A DNA stretch of 64,000 nt, taken from Clostridia bacterium (GTDB lineage Bacteria; Bacillota; Clostridia; Christensenellales; Aristaeellaceae). Within the stretch, counting starts at the first letter, position 1. Every line of letters starts with the position of its first letter. Below, piece after piece: positions 15,930 through 24,624 of the stretch. The translations under genes and the position numbers were made by a program. The stretch is from contig JAFSKN010000052.1 of the NCBI GenBank assembly GCA_017448975.1, forward strand, positions 1 to 64,000. Direction: 5' to 3'. The notes below the pieces were generated by a model, which was not told where the DNA came from, made no database searches, and saw nothing but the letters and a program-made list of their open reading frames with translations.

Positions 15930-17237
15930 TTACTTGTCGTTCAGCGCCGCGACGCCGGGCAGGGTCTTGCCTTCTAAGTATTCCAGGGAAGCGCCGCCGC
16001 CGGTGGAGATATGGGTCATCTTGGGGGCCAGGCCCATCTGTTCCACAGCAGCCGCGCTGTCGCCGCCGCCAATGATGGTTACGGCGTCGCTGTCGGCCAT
16101 AGCCTGGGCCACGCCTAAAGTGCCCTTGGCCAGGGTGGGATTCTCAAACACGCCCATGGGGCCGTTCCAAACCACGGTCTTGGCAGCCTTGATGGCTTCG
16201 CCGAAGAGGGCCACGGTCTTGGGGCCGATGTCGCAGCCCTGCATATCGGCGGGGATCTTATCGGAATCCACGATCAGGGTGTCGATGGGGGCGTTGATGG
16301 GGTTGGGGAATTCCTTGACGCAGACGGAGTCGATGGGCAGAAGCAGCTTCACGCCTTTTTCCGCGGCCTTCTTCATCATGTCGTTGCAGTAGTCGATCTT
16401 GCTGGCGTCCAGCAGGGACTGGCCGATCTCATAGCCCTTGGCCTTGAGGAAGGTGAAGGCCATGCCGCCGCCGATGATCAGGGTGTCCACTTTTTCAAGC
16501 AGATTGTTGATCACGTTCAGCTTGTCTTCGATCTTCGCGCCGCCCAGGACAGCCACGAAGGGCCGGTCGGCGTTTTCCAGGGCCTTGCCCATGATGCGCA
16601 GTTCTTTTTCGATCAGGTAGCCGCAGACGGCGGGCAGGTAATGGGTTACGCCCTCGGTGGAGGCGTGGGCGCGATGGGCGGTGCCGAAAGCGTCGTTCAC
16701 GAACAGTTCAGCCATGGAAGCCAGGGCCTTGGCGAATTCGGGATCGTTCTTTTCTTCTTCGGCATGGAAGCGCAGGTTCTGCAGCACCATCACCTGGCCG
16801 GGCTTGAGGGCGGCGGCCTTGGCCTGGGCGTCGGGGCCGATGACGTCGCTGGCCATGATCACTTCCTGGCCCAGCAGCTCGGAAAGGCGCTTGGCAACGG
16901 GGGCCAGGCTCAGCTTCTTCACGTCGTTCTTCGCCTTTTCCAGGGCGGCGGCGGTGGCTTCGGCCTGTTCGGCTTCAGGCAGCTTTTCGATCTTGGCCTT
17001 TTCCTTCTTGTTCAGCTTGAGCTTGTCGTTGAACACGTTGTGGGGCTTGCCCATATGGCTGCACAGGATCAGGGCGGCGCCGTTGCTGAGCAGATACTTG
17101 ATGGTGGGCAGCGCGCCCTTGATGCGGTTTTCATCGGTGATGCGTTCGCCGTCCATGGGTACGTTGAAGTCTACGCGGCAAAGTACCTTTTTGCCCTGCA
17201 CGTTTACATCCTCGATGGTTTTCTTGTTCAGGCTCAT
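15930..17237 (-). CDS. pgk: Phosphoglycerate kinase with an internal insertion
   Basis: A 435-residue enzyme transferring phosphate from 1,3-bisphosphoglycerate to ADP. Family motifs: [19 protein letters not shown], the substrate Arg/His loops, [19 protein letters not shown], and [13 protein letters not shown] at the nucleotide site. Most bacterial PGKs are about 395 residues; here residues about 72-108 ([20 protein letters not shown] and neighbours) form an extra Lys/Glu/Ala-rich, probably helical, insertion right before [13 protein letters not shown]. The start at 17237 follows AAAAAGGAG. It is in the cggR operon. Confidence 0.95.
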   Translation of the reverse strand: MSLNKKTIEDVNVQGKKVLCRVDFNVPMDGERITDENRIKGALPTIKYLLSNGAALILCSHMGKPHNVFNDKLKLNKKEKAKIEKLPEAEQAEATAAALEKAKNDVKKLSLAPVAKRLSELLGQEVIMASDVIGPDAQAKAAALKPGQVMVLQNLRFHAEEEKNDPEFAKALASMAELFVNDAFGTAHRAHASTEGVTHYLPAVCGYLIEKELRIMGKALENADRPFVAVLGGAKIEDKLNVINNLLEKVDTLIIGGGMAFTFLKAKGYEIGQSLLDASKIDYCNDMMKKAAEKGVKLLLPIDSVCVKEFPNPINAPIDTLIVDSDKIPADMQGCDIGPKTVALFGEAIKAAKTVVWNGPMGVFENPTLAKGTLGVAQAMADSDAVTIIGGGDSAAAVEQMGLAPKMTHISTGGGASLEYLEGKTLPGVAALNDK

Positions 17238-17316
17238 GTTGATGCACTCCTTTTTCTTTCTTTTTTGAAATGGGGTGTTGTATGCCAAAGCCCTTTGAGG
17301 GCCGTGGTACCAGTGT

Positions 17317-18339
17317 TTAGCTCAGCAGGTTTACGATCCGCTGGGCGGCGGCCTCGTCGGTGATGAGGGAATCGTGGGCTTCGTGGCGGGAAGCGGCGAT
17401 GATGGCTTCCGCCTTGTGTTCCCCGGCGGCCACGGCCACCATTTTGCTTTCCTTGTAGGCTTTGCCGATGCCAAGGGACACGGTGCTGGTCTGCAATACG
17501 GTTTTCCCTTCGATGTTGAAGAAATCGCCGAAGGCTTCGCCCACCGCCCGCTGCTTTTTCAGCAGCTCCTGCGCTTCCACGCTCAAATGGCGGCGCTGGG
17601 CCATACTGTCCGCCCGGCCTACGCCGTGCACCACCAAATCGGCGCGCTGCAAAAGCTCCAGCGTTTCCCGGACCTCCGGCAGCTTCATCATCTCCTGAAG
17701 CGCCGCCGCGTCCAGGGAATCGGGCACGTGCATCACCCGATGATGGCCGCCGATCCTGCGGGCGATTTCTGCCGCTACGGTGTTGGCCTGGGTCTCCACG
17801 GAGGAACCCACGCCGCCGCGGGCGGGCACCACCATCACGTTCATGGGGGTGGCGGATTGGATGCCGTGGGCCAGCTCGCTCATGGTGCGGCCCCCGGTGA
17901 CGGCCAAGGTGGTGCCGCTTTGCAGCAGCTTGTGCACCCGGTGGGCAGCGGCCCGGCCAACCTCCTTCAATACCTGGGGATCGGTGTCCGCGTTCCCGGC
18001 AACCACCACCACGTGGGGCACCCCCAGGAGCTGGGAAAGGGCGTGCTCCAACTTGGTCAGGCCGAACATGGCACGGCTTAAATCGTGGGCGCCGGAAAGC
18101 ACTTCGATGGATTGGGGAGTCAATTGCATGCCCGCCGCGTCCATGGTGATCAGGCCCTGCTCTTTCAGGGCGGCGGCGGCGGCCCGCACCTCCCTTTCGG
18201 GCAGGTTCAGGCGCGCGGCCAAGGCCCGGCGGCCTACGGGCTGCATGCTTTCGATGGAGGAAAGCACCTGGGCCCGGCGGCCGATATCGGCCATCAGGTC
18301 GGGCGCGATGCGGCTTAAAACGGTCATTTCATCCAGCAC
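17317..18339 (-). CDS. cggR: Central glycolytic genes regulator (SorC/CggR family)
   Basis: A 340-residue transcription factor. An N-terminal winged helix (about 25-75; [29 protein letters not shown]) is followed by the sugar-phosphate-binding SorC domain (about 85-335; [54 protein letters not shown]). In Bacillus it represses the gapA operon until fructose-1,6-bisphosphate accumulates. Here it precedes pgk by 79 bases and no gap gene is present. The GTG at 18339 is preferred: AGGAGG lies nine bases upstream, while the next ATG is too far. Confidence 0.92.
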   Translation of the reverse strand: MLDEMTVLSRIAPDLMADIGRRAQVLSSIESMQPVGRRALAARLNLPEREVRAAAAALKEQGLITMDAAGMQLTPQSIEVLSGAHDLSRAMFGLTKLEHALSQLLGVPHVVVVAGNADTDPQVLKEVGRAAAHRVHKLLQSGTTLAVTGGRTMSELAHGIQSATPMNVMVVPARGGVGSSVETQANTVAAEIARRIGGHHRVMHVPDSLDAAALQEMMKLPEVRETLELLQRADLVVHGVGRADSMAQRRHLSVEAQELLKKQRAVGEAFGDFFNIEGKTVLQTSTVSLGIGKAYKESKMVAVAAGEHKAEAIIAASRHEAHDSLITDEAAAQRIVNLLS

Positions 18340-18374
18340 CGGCGATTTCCTCCTTTCTCCTCTGTGGTCATAGC

Positions 18375-18404
18375 TTGCCCCACTGGGCGAATGTTGACCC
18401 ACTG
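18375..18404 (-). promoter_or_regulatory. Direct-repeat operator, probable CggR binding site
   Basis: TTGCCCCACTG (18375-18385) and TTGACCCACTG (18394-18404) are direct repeats with one mismatch, 19 bases apart start to start. They lie immediately downstream of the cggR -10 box, the position where CggR tetramers block transcription in Bacillus. Confidence 0.6.
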
Positions 18405-18410
18405 AAAACA

Positions 18411-18439
18411 AGTATATCATATCAATTCTTGAATGTAAA
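18411..18439 (-). promoter_or_regulatory. Promoter of cggR-pgk(-tpiA)
   Basis: On the minus strand: TTTACA (18434-18439), 17-base spacer, TATACT (18411-18416), about 75 bases before the cggR start. Confidence 0.7.
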
Positions 18440-18495
18440 GAGAACGAAAGGCATTTAACGGATTCTTCATATATTTTTCATAGCGAAATGCGCCA

Positions 18496-18524
18496 TTGTG
18501 CAAAAACGATTTTTCCTGTATAAT
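18496..18524 (+). promoter_or_regulatory. Promoter of the MMPL gene
   Basis: TTGTGC (18496-18501), 17-base spacer, TATAAT (18519-18524), 49 bases before the ATG. Confidence 0.6.
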
Positions 18525-18573
18525 GCCATTGGAGACGCAGGCCAGGGCGAGAACAACACAGGGGGCATGATAT

Positions 18574-20790
18574 ATGAAGAAAGCCGCGAATTTCATCGTA
18601 TCCCGGCGATACTGGATCATGGGGGCGGCGGCGTGCCTGACGCTTATTTGCATGCTCCTTGCCCTGCGGGTGGGCGTCAATTACGATATGACGAAATACC
18701 TGCCGGATCAGTCCGCCATGAAAAAGGGTATGGACATCATGACGGCGGAGTTCCCCTCCATGGGCGCGGACAAGAGCATCCGGGTCATGGCGGAGGGCCT
18801 GGACGAAGAAAAGCAGGCGGAGCTGCTTACCAAGCTGAAAGCCCTCCCCTATGTGGAAAGCGTGGCCCACGACGGCAGCGAAAAGTATCATAAGGGCGAT
18901 TATTCCCTGTTCGTGATCAGCACGTCCTATGAGTACGGATCGCCGGAGGAGCGCGCCATCGAAAGCGCCCTCGCAAAGGATTTTCAGGAATACCGCACCG
19001 TGTACCGCAACGACAATCCGGGGGCGGACGGGGTATCGCCCTGGCTGCTGGGCGGGGCCATTGCGATTTTAGTGGCCATTTTGGCGGCCATGTGCGAAAG
19101 CTGGTTTGAACCGCTGCTGTTCCTCATCAACATCGGCATTGCCATTATGATCAACGAGGGCACCAATCTGGTCATGGGCCAGGTGTCCTACGTCACCTCC
19201 TCCATCGCGTCGGTTTTGCAGCTGGTGCTGTCCATCGACTATTCGGTGATGCTCATGAACCGCTACCGGCAGGAGAAGGCCCGGGGCCTGGAAAAGCGGA
19301 AAGCCATGGCGGCGGCGCTGTGCAACTGCGTGTCGCCCGTTACGGGCAGCGCCCTGACCACCGCCGCGGGCCTGCTGGCGCTGGCGTTCATGCAATTCAA
19401 AATCGGGCTGGATTTGGGCGTGGCGCTGGCGAAAGGCGTGCTGATCAGCCTGCTGTGCGTGCTGACGGTGCTGCCCGGCATCGTGCTTTTAGGGGACGGG
19501 ATGATCGAAAAAACCGCGAAAAAAACGCCCCATCTCTCCCTGGGCTGGCTGGCCCGGTTCAGCTACAAGCGGCGGTATTTTCTGTCCGTCCTGTTCGCTG
19601 TGATGTTCGGGGCGTTTTACTTCTTGCAGGGCAACACCCAGATCGCTTATACGCTGACCAAGGTGGACCCCATCGTGGACATTTTCCCGCCGGAAAACAT
19701 CCTGGTGATCGTGTATGAAAACGGGGACGAGGAACAGATGGCGGCCCTTTCGGACGCGCTGGAAAAGCATCCCGACGTGACCCAGGTGATGGGCTACCCT
19801 TCCATTTTCGGCAAGGCTTACGCGGCCTCCGAGCTGGCGGACGCCCTGGAGGGCCTGGCGGGCGGCATGGGCGTGGATGCGGGGGCGGCGGGGATCAGCT
19901 TCGACCCCTCCCTGCTGAACACGGTGTACAGCCTGTATTTCGCGGGCTCGGGCACCCCGGCCGAAGAACAAAAGCTGACCATTCTCCAATTGTTTGACTA
20001 TGTGCACGACAAGCTGCTGAAAAACCCGCTTTTGTCCGGCATGATCCCCGCCGAAATGCGGGAAACCGTGGCCGGGGCCAAGGAACAGCTGGAGGACGGC
20101 GTGCGCATGCTGAAATCCGACCGGTATTCCCGCATGATCGTATATACCTACCTGCCCGTGGAATCGGCGGAAACGGAAGCGCTTTTGAACACGATCGAGG
20201 ACGCGGGAAAGGAACTGACGGGAGAATATTACCTGATCGGCAATTCGGCCATGAGCCGGGAAATGCAGGGGTCCTTCGGGGATGAGCTGCGGACCATCAC
20301 CCTGCTCACCGCCGCCGCCATTTTCCTGATCGTGCTCTTTACCGCCCGTTCTTTCATCATTCCCGCGCTGCTGGTGCTGATCGTGCAGTGCGGCGTGTAC
20401 ATCACGGTCACGGCGGTGGGCTGGCAGGGGTACAGCATCTATTTCCTGGCCCTGCTGGTGGTGGAATGTATCCTCATGGGCGCCACCATCGACTACGGCA
20501 TCCTGTACGCCAGCTATTACCGGGAAAATCGGAAAACCCGGGGCGTGGCGGAAGCGCTGAAAGCCGCCTACGACGGATCGGTGCACGCCATCATGACCTC
20601 CGGGCTGATTTTGGTGCTGGTCACCGGCATCATCGGCTACACGTATTCGGATCCCACCATCGCGGAAATCTGCCGCACCATTTCCACCGGGGCCCTGTCC
20701 GCCATTCTGGTGATCCTGTTCCTGCTGCCCGGTTTGCTGGCGGCGCTGGACAGGCTGGTGGTGGGACGGAAGGGGAACGCTCACGATTGA
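18574..20790 (+). CDS. MMPL/RND-family membrane exporter
   Basis: A 738-residue integral membrane protein with the RND duplicated layout: a first membrane helix (14-34), an outer loop (35-150), five helices to about 320, then a repeat with helix about 340, a second large outer loop (365-560) and helices to the end. The MMPL signatures LQLVLSIDYSVMLMNRYRQE and ECILMGATIDYGILYASYYRE sit in the fourth helix of each half and hold the proton-relay Asp residues. Family members export lipids, glycolipids or peptides by proton antiport. The substrate is unknown and no partner gene is adjacent. Confidence 0.88.
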   Translation: MKKAANFIVSRRYWIMGAAACLTLICMLLALRVGVNYDMTKYLPDQSAMKKGMDIMTAEFPSMGADKSIRVMAEGLDEEKQAELLTKLKALPYVESVAHDGSEKYHKGDYSLFVISTSYEYGSPEERAIESALAKDFQEYRTVYRNDNPGADGVSPWLLGGAIAILVAILAAMCESWFEPLLFLINIGIAIMINEGTNLVMGQVSYVTSSIASVLQLVLSIDYSVMLMNRYRQEKARGLEKRKAMAAALCNCVSPVTGSALTTAAGLLALAFMQFKIGLDLGVALAKGVLISLLCVLTVLPGIVLLGDGMIEKTAKKTPHLSLGWLARFSYKRRYFLSVLFAVMFGAFYFLQGNTQIAYTLTKVDPIVDIFPPENILVIVYENGDEEQMAALSDALEKHPDVTQVMGYPSIFGKAYAASELADALEGLAGGMGVDAGAAGISFDPSLLNTVYSLYFAGSGTPAEEQKLTILQLFDYVHDKLLKNPLLSGMIPAEMRETVAGAKEQLEDGVRMLKSDRYSRMIVYTYLPVESAETEALLNTIEDAGKELTGEYYLIGNSAMSREMQGSFGDELRTITLLTAAAIFLIVLFTARSFIIPALLVLIVQCGVYITVTAVGWQGYSIYFLALLVVECILMGATIDYGILYASYYRENRKTRGVAEALKAAYDGSVHAIMTSGLILVLVTGIIGYTYSDPTIAEICRTISTGALSAILVILFLLPGLLAALDRLVVGRKGNAHD

Positions 20791-20814
20791 TAAAGCCATG
20801 CCTAACAGCATAAG

Positions 20815-20928
20815 AAAAGAGTGGAGAGTTGGGAGTGGAGAGTTGAGATTTATATAGCCGTCAATTTTGGCATCCAAGATGAAAAGACTATATTATCTCA
20901 ACTCCCAACGCTCCACTCTCAACTCAAA
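20815..20928. repeat. R1 heptamer inverted repeat, copy 3
   Basis: Left arm 20817-20860 and right arm 20888-20926 are inverse copies of tandem GAGAGTT/GGGAGTG heptamers with TTTATATAG at the loop side. It lies between the 3' ends of two convergent genes. Confidence 0.8.
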
Positions 20929-20970
20929 AAAGGGCCGCCTCCGTTCATGGGGCAGCCCTTTGCGTCCTGG

Positions 20971-22206
20971 TCAGTAACCGGGGATATTTTCCAGAAAATC
21001 GTTTTTCTCCACGTCGGGCCCCACGGCGGTATAGGCCAGCCCGAAGCGGTAGCAGCTGTAATCGCTGTCCCGGGGCTCCACGGTGAAGGGTTCGTACTTG
21101 CCGGTTTTGGGGTTCTTTTGGGCGGCGTCGTGCTGGGATACGTGCCATTTGTAGGCGTCCAGCGCCGCTTCATAGCCCGTGCGCCCGTTTACGGCGGCCA
21201 GGGGCTGATCCCAGTCCATTTCAATGGCGTCCTGCTTGTACAGGTGCAGGTACAGTTTTTTCACCTGCCACACGCCCCACTGGGCCGCGGTGTCGGGGTA
21301 GGTGCCAGCGTCCGCCGCTAAAGCGATGCAGCGCTGGGCCGCGTCGGCGCACACCCGGTGCGCCCCGTGGCCGTATTCGCCGTTCACGTCGTGGGTGATC
21401 ACCACTTCGGGCTTGTACTGCCGGTACAGCGCTGTGATGTACTGCCAGGTCTTGGTTTTGTTCCAAATATTATAGCCCTTGTCCAGCTTGGCGGAGTACA
21501 GATCGTCGAATGTGCCGATGACCGGATACTGGCGCACGCCCATTTCCCACAGACCGTTGAGCAGCTCGCTGCGGCGGGAGGTGATGCCGTCCTTGGTGGT
21601 GCCGTTGGTCATGTAGGCCACCACCACGTTCAGCTTCCGCTCCACCGCGTAGGTGGGAATGGCGCCGCCGAAAAACAGGATTTCATCGTCGGGATGGGCG
21701 GCGATCACCATGAGGTCGGCCTTTTCCGGGGTGGGCTCCCAGACCTGCACGAAGCCGGGCTTATCGCCCGGGCCGAAAGCGAAAATTTCGTTCACGATCA
21801 TCTGCGTCTGCTTTTCCGCCTTGGATTTCACCCGCAGCGCTTCTTCCCCGTCCGCCAGCGTCACATACTCGTGGGCGTAGGTCCCTGCGCTTTCGTAGAC
21901 CGTTTCCCATTTCCCGCCGCGCTTGGCCTGCAATTCCCAGGGGGTCAGGGTTTTGTGGGCGAAGCAGACGTACAGGCTGTAAATGGGGCTGCCCTTGGGG
22001 GCGGTCAGCTCCACGTAAGGGGTTTTCTGCTTATCGCTCATGTAGGCGGTGCGGTAGTCCCGGTCGTACATGCGGGTCAGCTTGAATTTGCCGGGAGACG
22101 CGGCGAATTTGCACTGATCGGTGATGTCCTTCGCTTCCTCCGCAAAGGCGGGCACGCAGCACAAAAACAGCAGGAGCAGCAGGGAAATCAGCAGGTGTTT
22201 TTTCAT
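20971..22206 (-). CDS. Secreted PIG-L family deacetylase
   Basis: A 411-residue exported protein: signal peptide (1-22), an N-terminal beta-rich discoidin-like carbohydrate-binding region (about 28-145; FKLTRMYDRDYRTAYMSDK), and a PIG-L/LmbE deacetylase domain (about 163-380). The zinc motif AHPDDE starts at residue 170 and the second motif THDVNGEYGHGAH lies near 281-293, so the metal site is complete. Relatives remove acetyl groups from GlcNAc-type sugars; export points to a surface or environmental glycan. AGGAGG precedes the ATG at 22206. Confidence 0.88.
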   Translation of the reverse strand: MKKHLLISLLLLLFLCCVPAFAEEAKDITDQCKFAASPGKFKLTRMYDRDYRTAYMSDKQKTPYVELTAPKGSPIYSLYVCFAHKTLTPWELQAKRGGKWETVYESAGTYAHEYVTLADGEEALRVKSKAEKQTQMIVNEIFAFGPGDKPGFVQVWEPTPEKADLMVIAAHPDDEILFFGGAIPTYAVERKLNVVVAYMTNGTTKDGITSRRSELLNGLWEMGVRQYPVIGTFDDLYSAKLDKGYNIWNKTKTWQYITALYRQYKPEVVITHDVNGEYGHGAHRVCADAAQRCIALAADAGTYPDTAAQWGVWQVKKLYLHLYKQDAIEMDWDQPLAAVNGRTGYEAALDAYKWHVSQHDAAQKNPKTGKYEPFTVEPRDSDYSCYRFGLAYTAVGPDVEKNDFLENIPGY

Positions 22207-22267
22207 GGAAGAACCTCCTGGCTTGTTTTACTGTAATCGTTCAGCCACAACGCGCAAGGAAGCGGTA

Positions 22268-22396
22268 TCAAAAAGTGAAAAGTGGAAAGTAAAAAGTGAA
22301 AAGTGAAATGAGAGCATGTCCCGCAATAACTGCTTCCAGACAAAACGCCGACAAATCATGATTTCCACTTTCCACTTTTCAATTTCCACTTTTCGG
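22268..22396. repeat. R1 heptamer inverted repeat, copy 4 (AGTGGAA class)
   Basis: Left arm from 22270 (AAAAGTGAAAAGTGGAAAGT and on) and right arm 22361-22395 (TTTCCACTTTCCACTTTTCA and on) are inverse copies. This is the second example of the AGTGGAA heptamer class after copy 2. Confidence 0.75.
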
Positions 22397-22424
22397 TTCC
22401 TTTGGCTGAACAGATACTTTACAC

Positions 22425-22461
22425 AGAAAAAATGCCGCGTCCTATGGAATTGGGACGCGGC
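22425..22461 (-). terminator. Terminator of ispH-rpsA
   Basis: On the minus strand the stem GCCGCGTCC/GGACGCGGC (22453-22461 with 22434-22442) is followed by ATTTTTT. Confidence 0.85.
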
Positions 22462-22478
22462 GATTGAGCTTCGGACGA

Positions 22479-23672
22479 TTATTCGGCGTCGGCGGGAGCT
22501 TCAGCGGGGGCTTCCTCGGCTTCGCCGGGGATTTCCAAGGCTTCTTCTTCCGTGAAGGCTTCGTCGGCCAGGGCTTCGCGGATGCTCAGGCTGATGCGCT
22601 TGGCTTCGGGATCAACGCCCAGCACCTTCACGCGCACGACCTGCCCCACCTGCAGCACGTCTTCCACCTTGGCGATGCGGGTGAGGGCGCACTGGGAAAT
22701 ATGCACCAGGCCGTCCACGCCGGGCTCCAGCTCGATGAACGCGCCGAAGGGGCGGATGCGGACCACTTTGCGCTCTAAGATCGCGCCCACGGGATACTTT
22801 TCTTCGATGTTGTCCCAGGGCATGGGCTGCAGCTGCTTGTAACCCAGCTGAATGCGTTCCCGTTCGCGGTCCAGCTTCAGCACCTTCACTTCCACTTCCT
22901 GGTTCACCTGCAGCACATCGCTGGGATGATTCACGCGGTTCCAGGCCAGGTCGGTGATGTGGATCAGGCCGTCCACGCCGTCTAAATCGACGAACGCGCC
23001 GAAATCGGCAAAGCGGCGAACGATGCCCTTCACCACAGCGCCCTCTTCCAGCTTGTCCCAAGCGGCGGCCTTCTTGGCGGCGCTTTCTTCTTCAATGACC
23101 TGCTTGCGGCTGGCCACGATGCGCTTCTTCTGCTTGTCCACGTCGATGATCTTCAGCTTCATGGGCTGGCCCACGAACTGGCCGATCTTTTCAACGTAGC
23201 GCTGCGCCAGCTGGGAAGCGGGCACGAAGGCGCGGATGCCGCCCTCGACGCTGGCAAGCAGGCCGCCCTTGACGGCTTCCTTGCCCACGGCGTCGATGTA
23301 TTCGTTGTTTTCAAACTTTTCCATCAGCGCTTCCCAAGCCTTGCGGTTCACGATATTGCGCTGGGAAAGCAGGACGTTGCCTTCGCCGTCGTTTACCTTA
23401 ACGACCTCGACCTCGATCTCGTCGTTGAGCTTCACGTCCTGATCAACCAATTCGGAGCGCTTGATCAAACCATCGGACTTATAACCGATGTTGACGCAAA
23501 CTTCGTCATCGTTGATTTGCACGACGGTGCCAGTTACGGTCTGGCCCGTACGGATGCGAACCACGGTCTTTTCAATGTCTTCCATGGTCAGGGCCTGATT
23601 CTCCTGCACTTCCTGTTCAACATTGGCGACGGGTTCCTGGGTTTCCTGGTCGATGCGTTCCTGTTCGTTCAT
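22479..23672 (-). CDS. rpsA: Internal in-frame start giving a free ribosomal protein S1
   Basis: Within the fusion gene, the minus strand reads AAGGAGG (23684-23690), an 11-base gap, then ATG at 23672, in frame with residue M278 of the fusion. This is exactly the junction between the IspH and S1 parts, and the seven-base Shine-Dalgarno match is among the best in the window. It would yield a 397-residue S1 protein in addition to, or more than, the full fusion. That both products are made is inference. Confidence 0.65.
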   Translation of the reverse strand: MNEQERIDQETQEPVANVEQEVQENQALTMEDIEKTVVRIRTGQTVTGTVVQINDDEVCVNIGYKSDGLIKRSELVDQDVKLNDEIEVEVVKVNDGEGNVLLSQRNIVNRKAWEALMEKFENNEYIDAVGKEAVKGGLLASVEGGIRAFVPASQLAQRYVEKIGQFVGQPMKLKIIDVDKQKKRIVASRKQVIEEESAAKKAAAWDKLEEGAVVKGIVRRFADFGAFVDLDGVDGLIHITDLAWNRVNHPSDVLQVNQEVEVKVLKLDRERERIQLGYKQLQPMPWDNIEEKYPVGAILERKVVRIRPFGAFIELEPGVDGLVHISQCALTRIAKVEDVLQVGQVVRVKVLGVDPEAKRISLSIREALADEAFTEEEALEIPGEAEEAPAEAPADAE

Positions 23673-24503
23673 GCGTGTGACAACCTCCTTAAATGACCAA
23701 TCCGGTGTGGATGCGCCGGCGGCTATTCCTATGTGATGATTGTGGATATTTGCAAAGTGTGAAGGAATCTCCTCCGCACGTTCCACCAAAATGGTGCGCG
23801 GGCAGATGGCCCGGCATTCCTCATATAATTTGCGCGTGTTGGCGCTGCTCCTGCCGCCCACCACGATCATGGCGTCCACCTGGGCGGCCAGGGCCTTTGC
23901 TTCCTGCTGGCGCATTTGGGTGGCGGGGCAGATGGTGCAGCGGACGTCCAGGTTTTTGAAGCGCCCGTTCAGCTTTTTCAAAATCTTTTCCCACGCGCTC
24001 AGGGAAAAGGTGGTTTGGGAAACGGCCAGCGCCCGGTCCATTTCCGGCAGGGCGTCCACGTCCGCTTCCGTGCGCACGATGCAGCACTTGCCGGGACACC
24101 AGGCGGCGGTGCCCTGAACCTCGGGATGATCCGGCTCGCCCACCAGGATCACCGGGATGCCCTGTTCGCCGCTTTCCCGCACGATGCGGTGCAGGGCACG
24201 GACGGAAGCGCAGGTGCAGTCCCGAACGATCAGGCCCTGCCTGCGGCACTGCTCCTCAATCTCCGGCGGCACGCCGTGGCTGCGCAGCAGGATCATGCCG
24301 CTCTTTGCGTCCTCTACCCGCTCCACGGGAATCACGCCTTCCCGCCGCAGGGCGCTCACGGCTTCGGGATTGTGGATCAGCTCCCCCAAGGAATAGCAGG
24401 GGATTCCCTGTTCCCTCGCCTCCCGCGCGGCGCTGAACGCCAGCTCCATGGCCTTGCGCACTCCGGCACAATAGCCCGCGTGGCGTGCGATGGTGTACGG
24501 CAT
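22479..24503 (-). CDS. ispH: IspH-ribosomal protein S1 fusion (HMBPP reductase / S1)
   Basis: A 674-residue two-part protein. Residues 1-277 are IspH, the last enzyme of the MEP isoprenoid pathway: iron-sulfur cysteines C12 (AGYCAGV), C96 or C98 (RDCTCASV) and C189 or C192 (RCTICPATQ), plus SHGVPP and the C-terminal GASTPDW. Residues 278-674 are ribosomal protein S1 with four S1 repeats (GQTVTGTVVQI, GGIRAFVPASQL, FGAFVDLDGVDGLIHITDL, FGAFIELEPGVDGLVHISQ) and an acidic tail. Such fusions are known in Clostridia. The ATG at 24503 has GGGGTGG five bases upstream. A strong internal ribosome site before residue 278 is described separately. Confidence 0.93.
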   Translation of the reverse strand: MPYTIARHAGYCAGVRKAMELAFSAAREAREQGIPCYSLGELIHNPEAVSALRREGVIPVERVEDAKSGMILLRSHGVPPEIEEQCRRQGLIVRDCTCASVRALHRIVRESGEQGIPVILVGEPDHPEVQGTAAWCPGKCCIVRTEADVDALPEMDRALAVSQTTFSLSAWEKILKKLNGRFKNLDVRCTICPATQMRQQEAKALAAQVDAMIVVGGRSSANTRKLYEECRAICPRTILVERAEEIPSHFANIHNHHIGIAAGASTPDWSFKEVVTRMNEQERIDQETQEPVANVEQEVQENQALTMEDIEKTVVRIRTGQTVTGTVVQINDDEVCVNIGYKSDGLIKRSELVDQDVKLNDEIEVEVVKVNDGEGNVLLSQRNIVNRKAWEALMEKFENNEYIDAVGKEAVKGGLLASVEGGIRAFVPASQLAQRYVEKIGQFVGQPMKLKIIDVDKQKKRIVASRKQVIEEESAAKKAAAWDKLEEGAVVKGIVRRFADFGAFVDLDGVDGLIHITDLAWNRVNHPSDVLQVNQEVEVKVLKLDRERERIQLGYKQLQPMPWDNIEEKYPVGAILERKVVRIRPFGAFIELEPGVDGLVHISQCALTRIAKVEDVLQVGQVVRVKVLGVDPEAKRISLSIREALADEAFTEEEALEIPGEAEEAPAEAPADAE

Positions 24504-24624
24504 GAAGACCACCCCATACTAAGAGCATTTTATCCTTTTTCGCCGTCCTTTCCCTTTTTCCTGCTATTTACAAAAATTATTTTAAATTTTTTTCGCGGGA
24601 GAAAAGGGAACGGGCGCGGGAGGC

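Noticed and set aside
17238-18573. A gapA gene expected next to cggR
   Set aside because: No glyceraldehyde-3-phosphate dehydrogenase is encoded anywhere in the window.
19489-20877. Long open frame (462 codons) on the minus strand opposite the MMPL gene
   Set aside because: It is a shadow of a G+C-rich gene: low-complexity, His/Gln/Gly-rich translation, no ribosome site, and the other strand encodes a clear family protein. The same holds for antisense frames opposite proA, the SNF2 gene, tpiA and the helicase gene.
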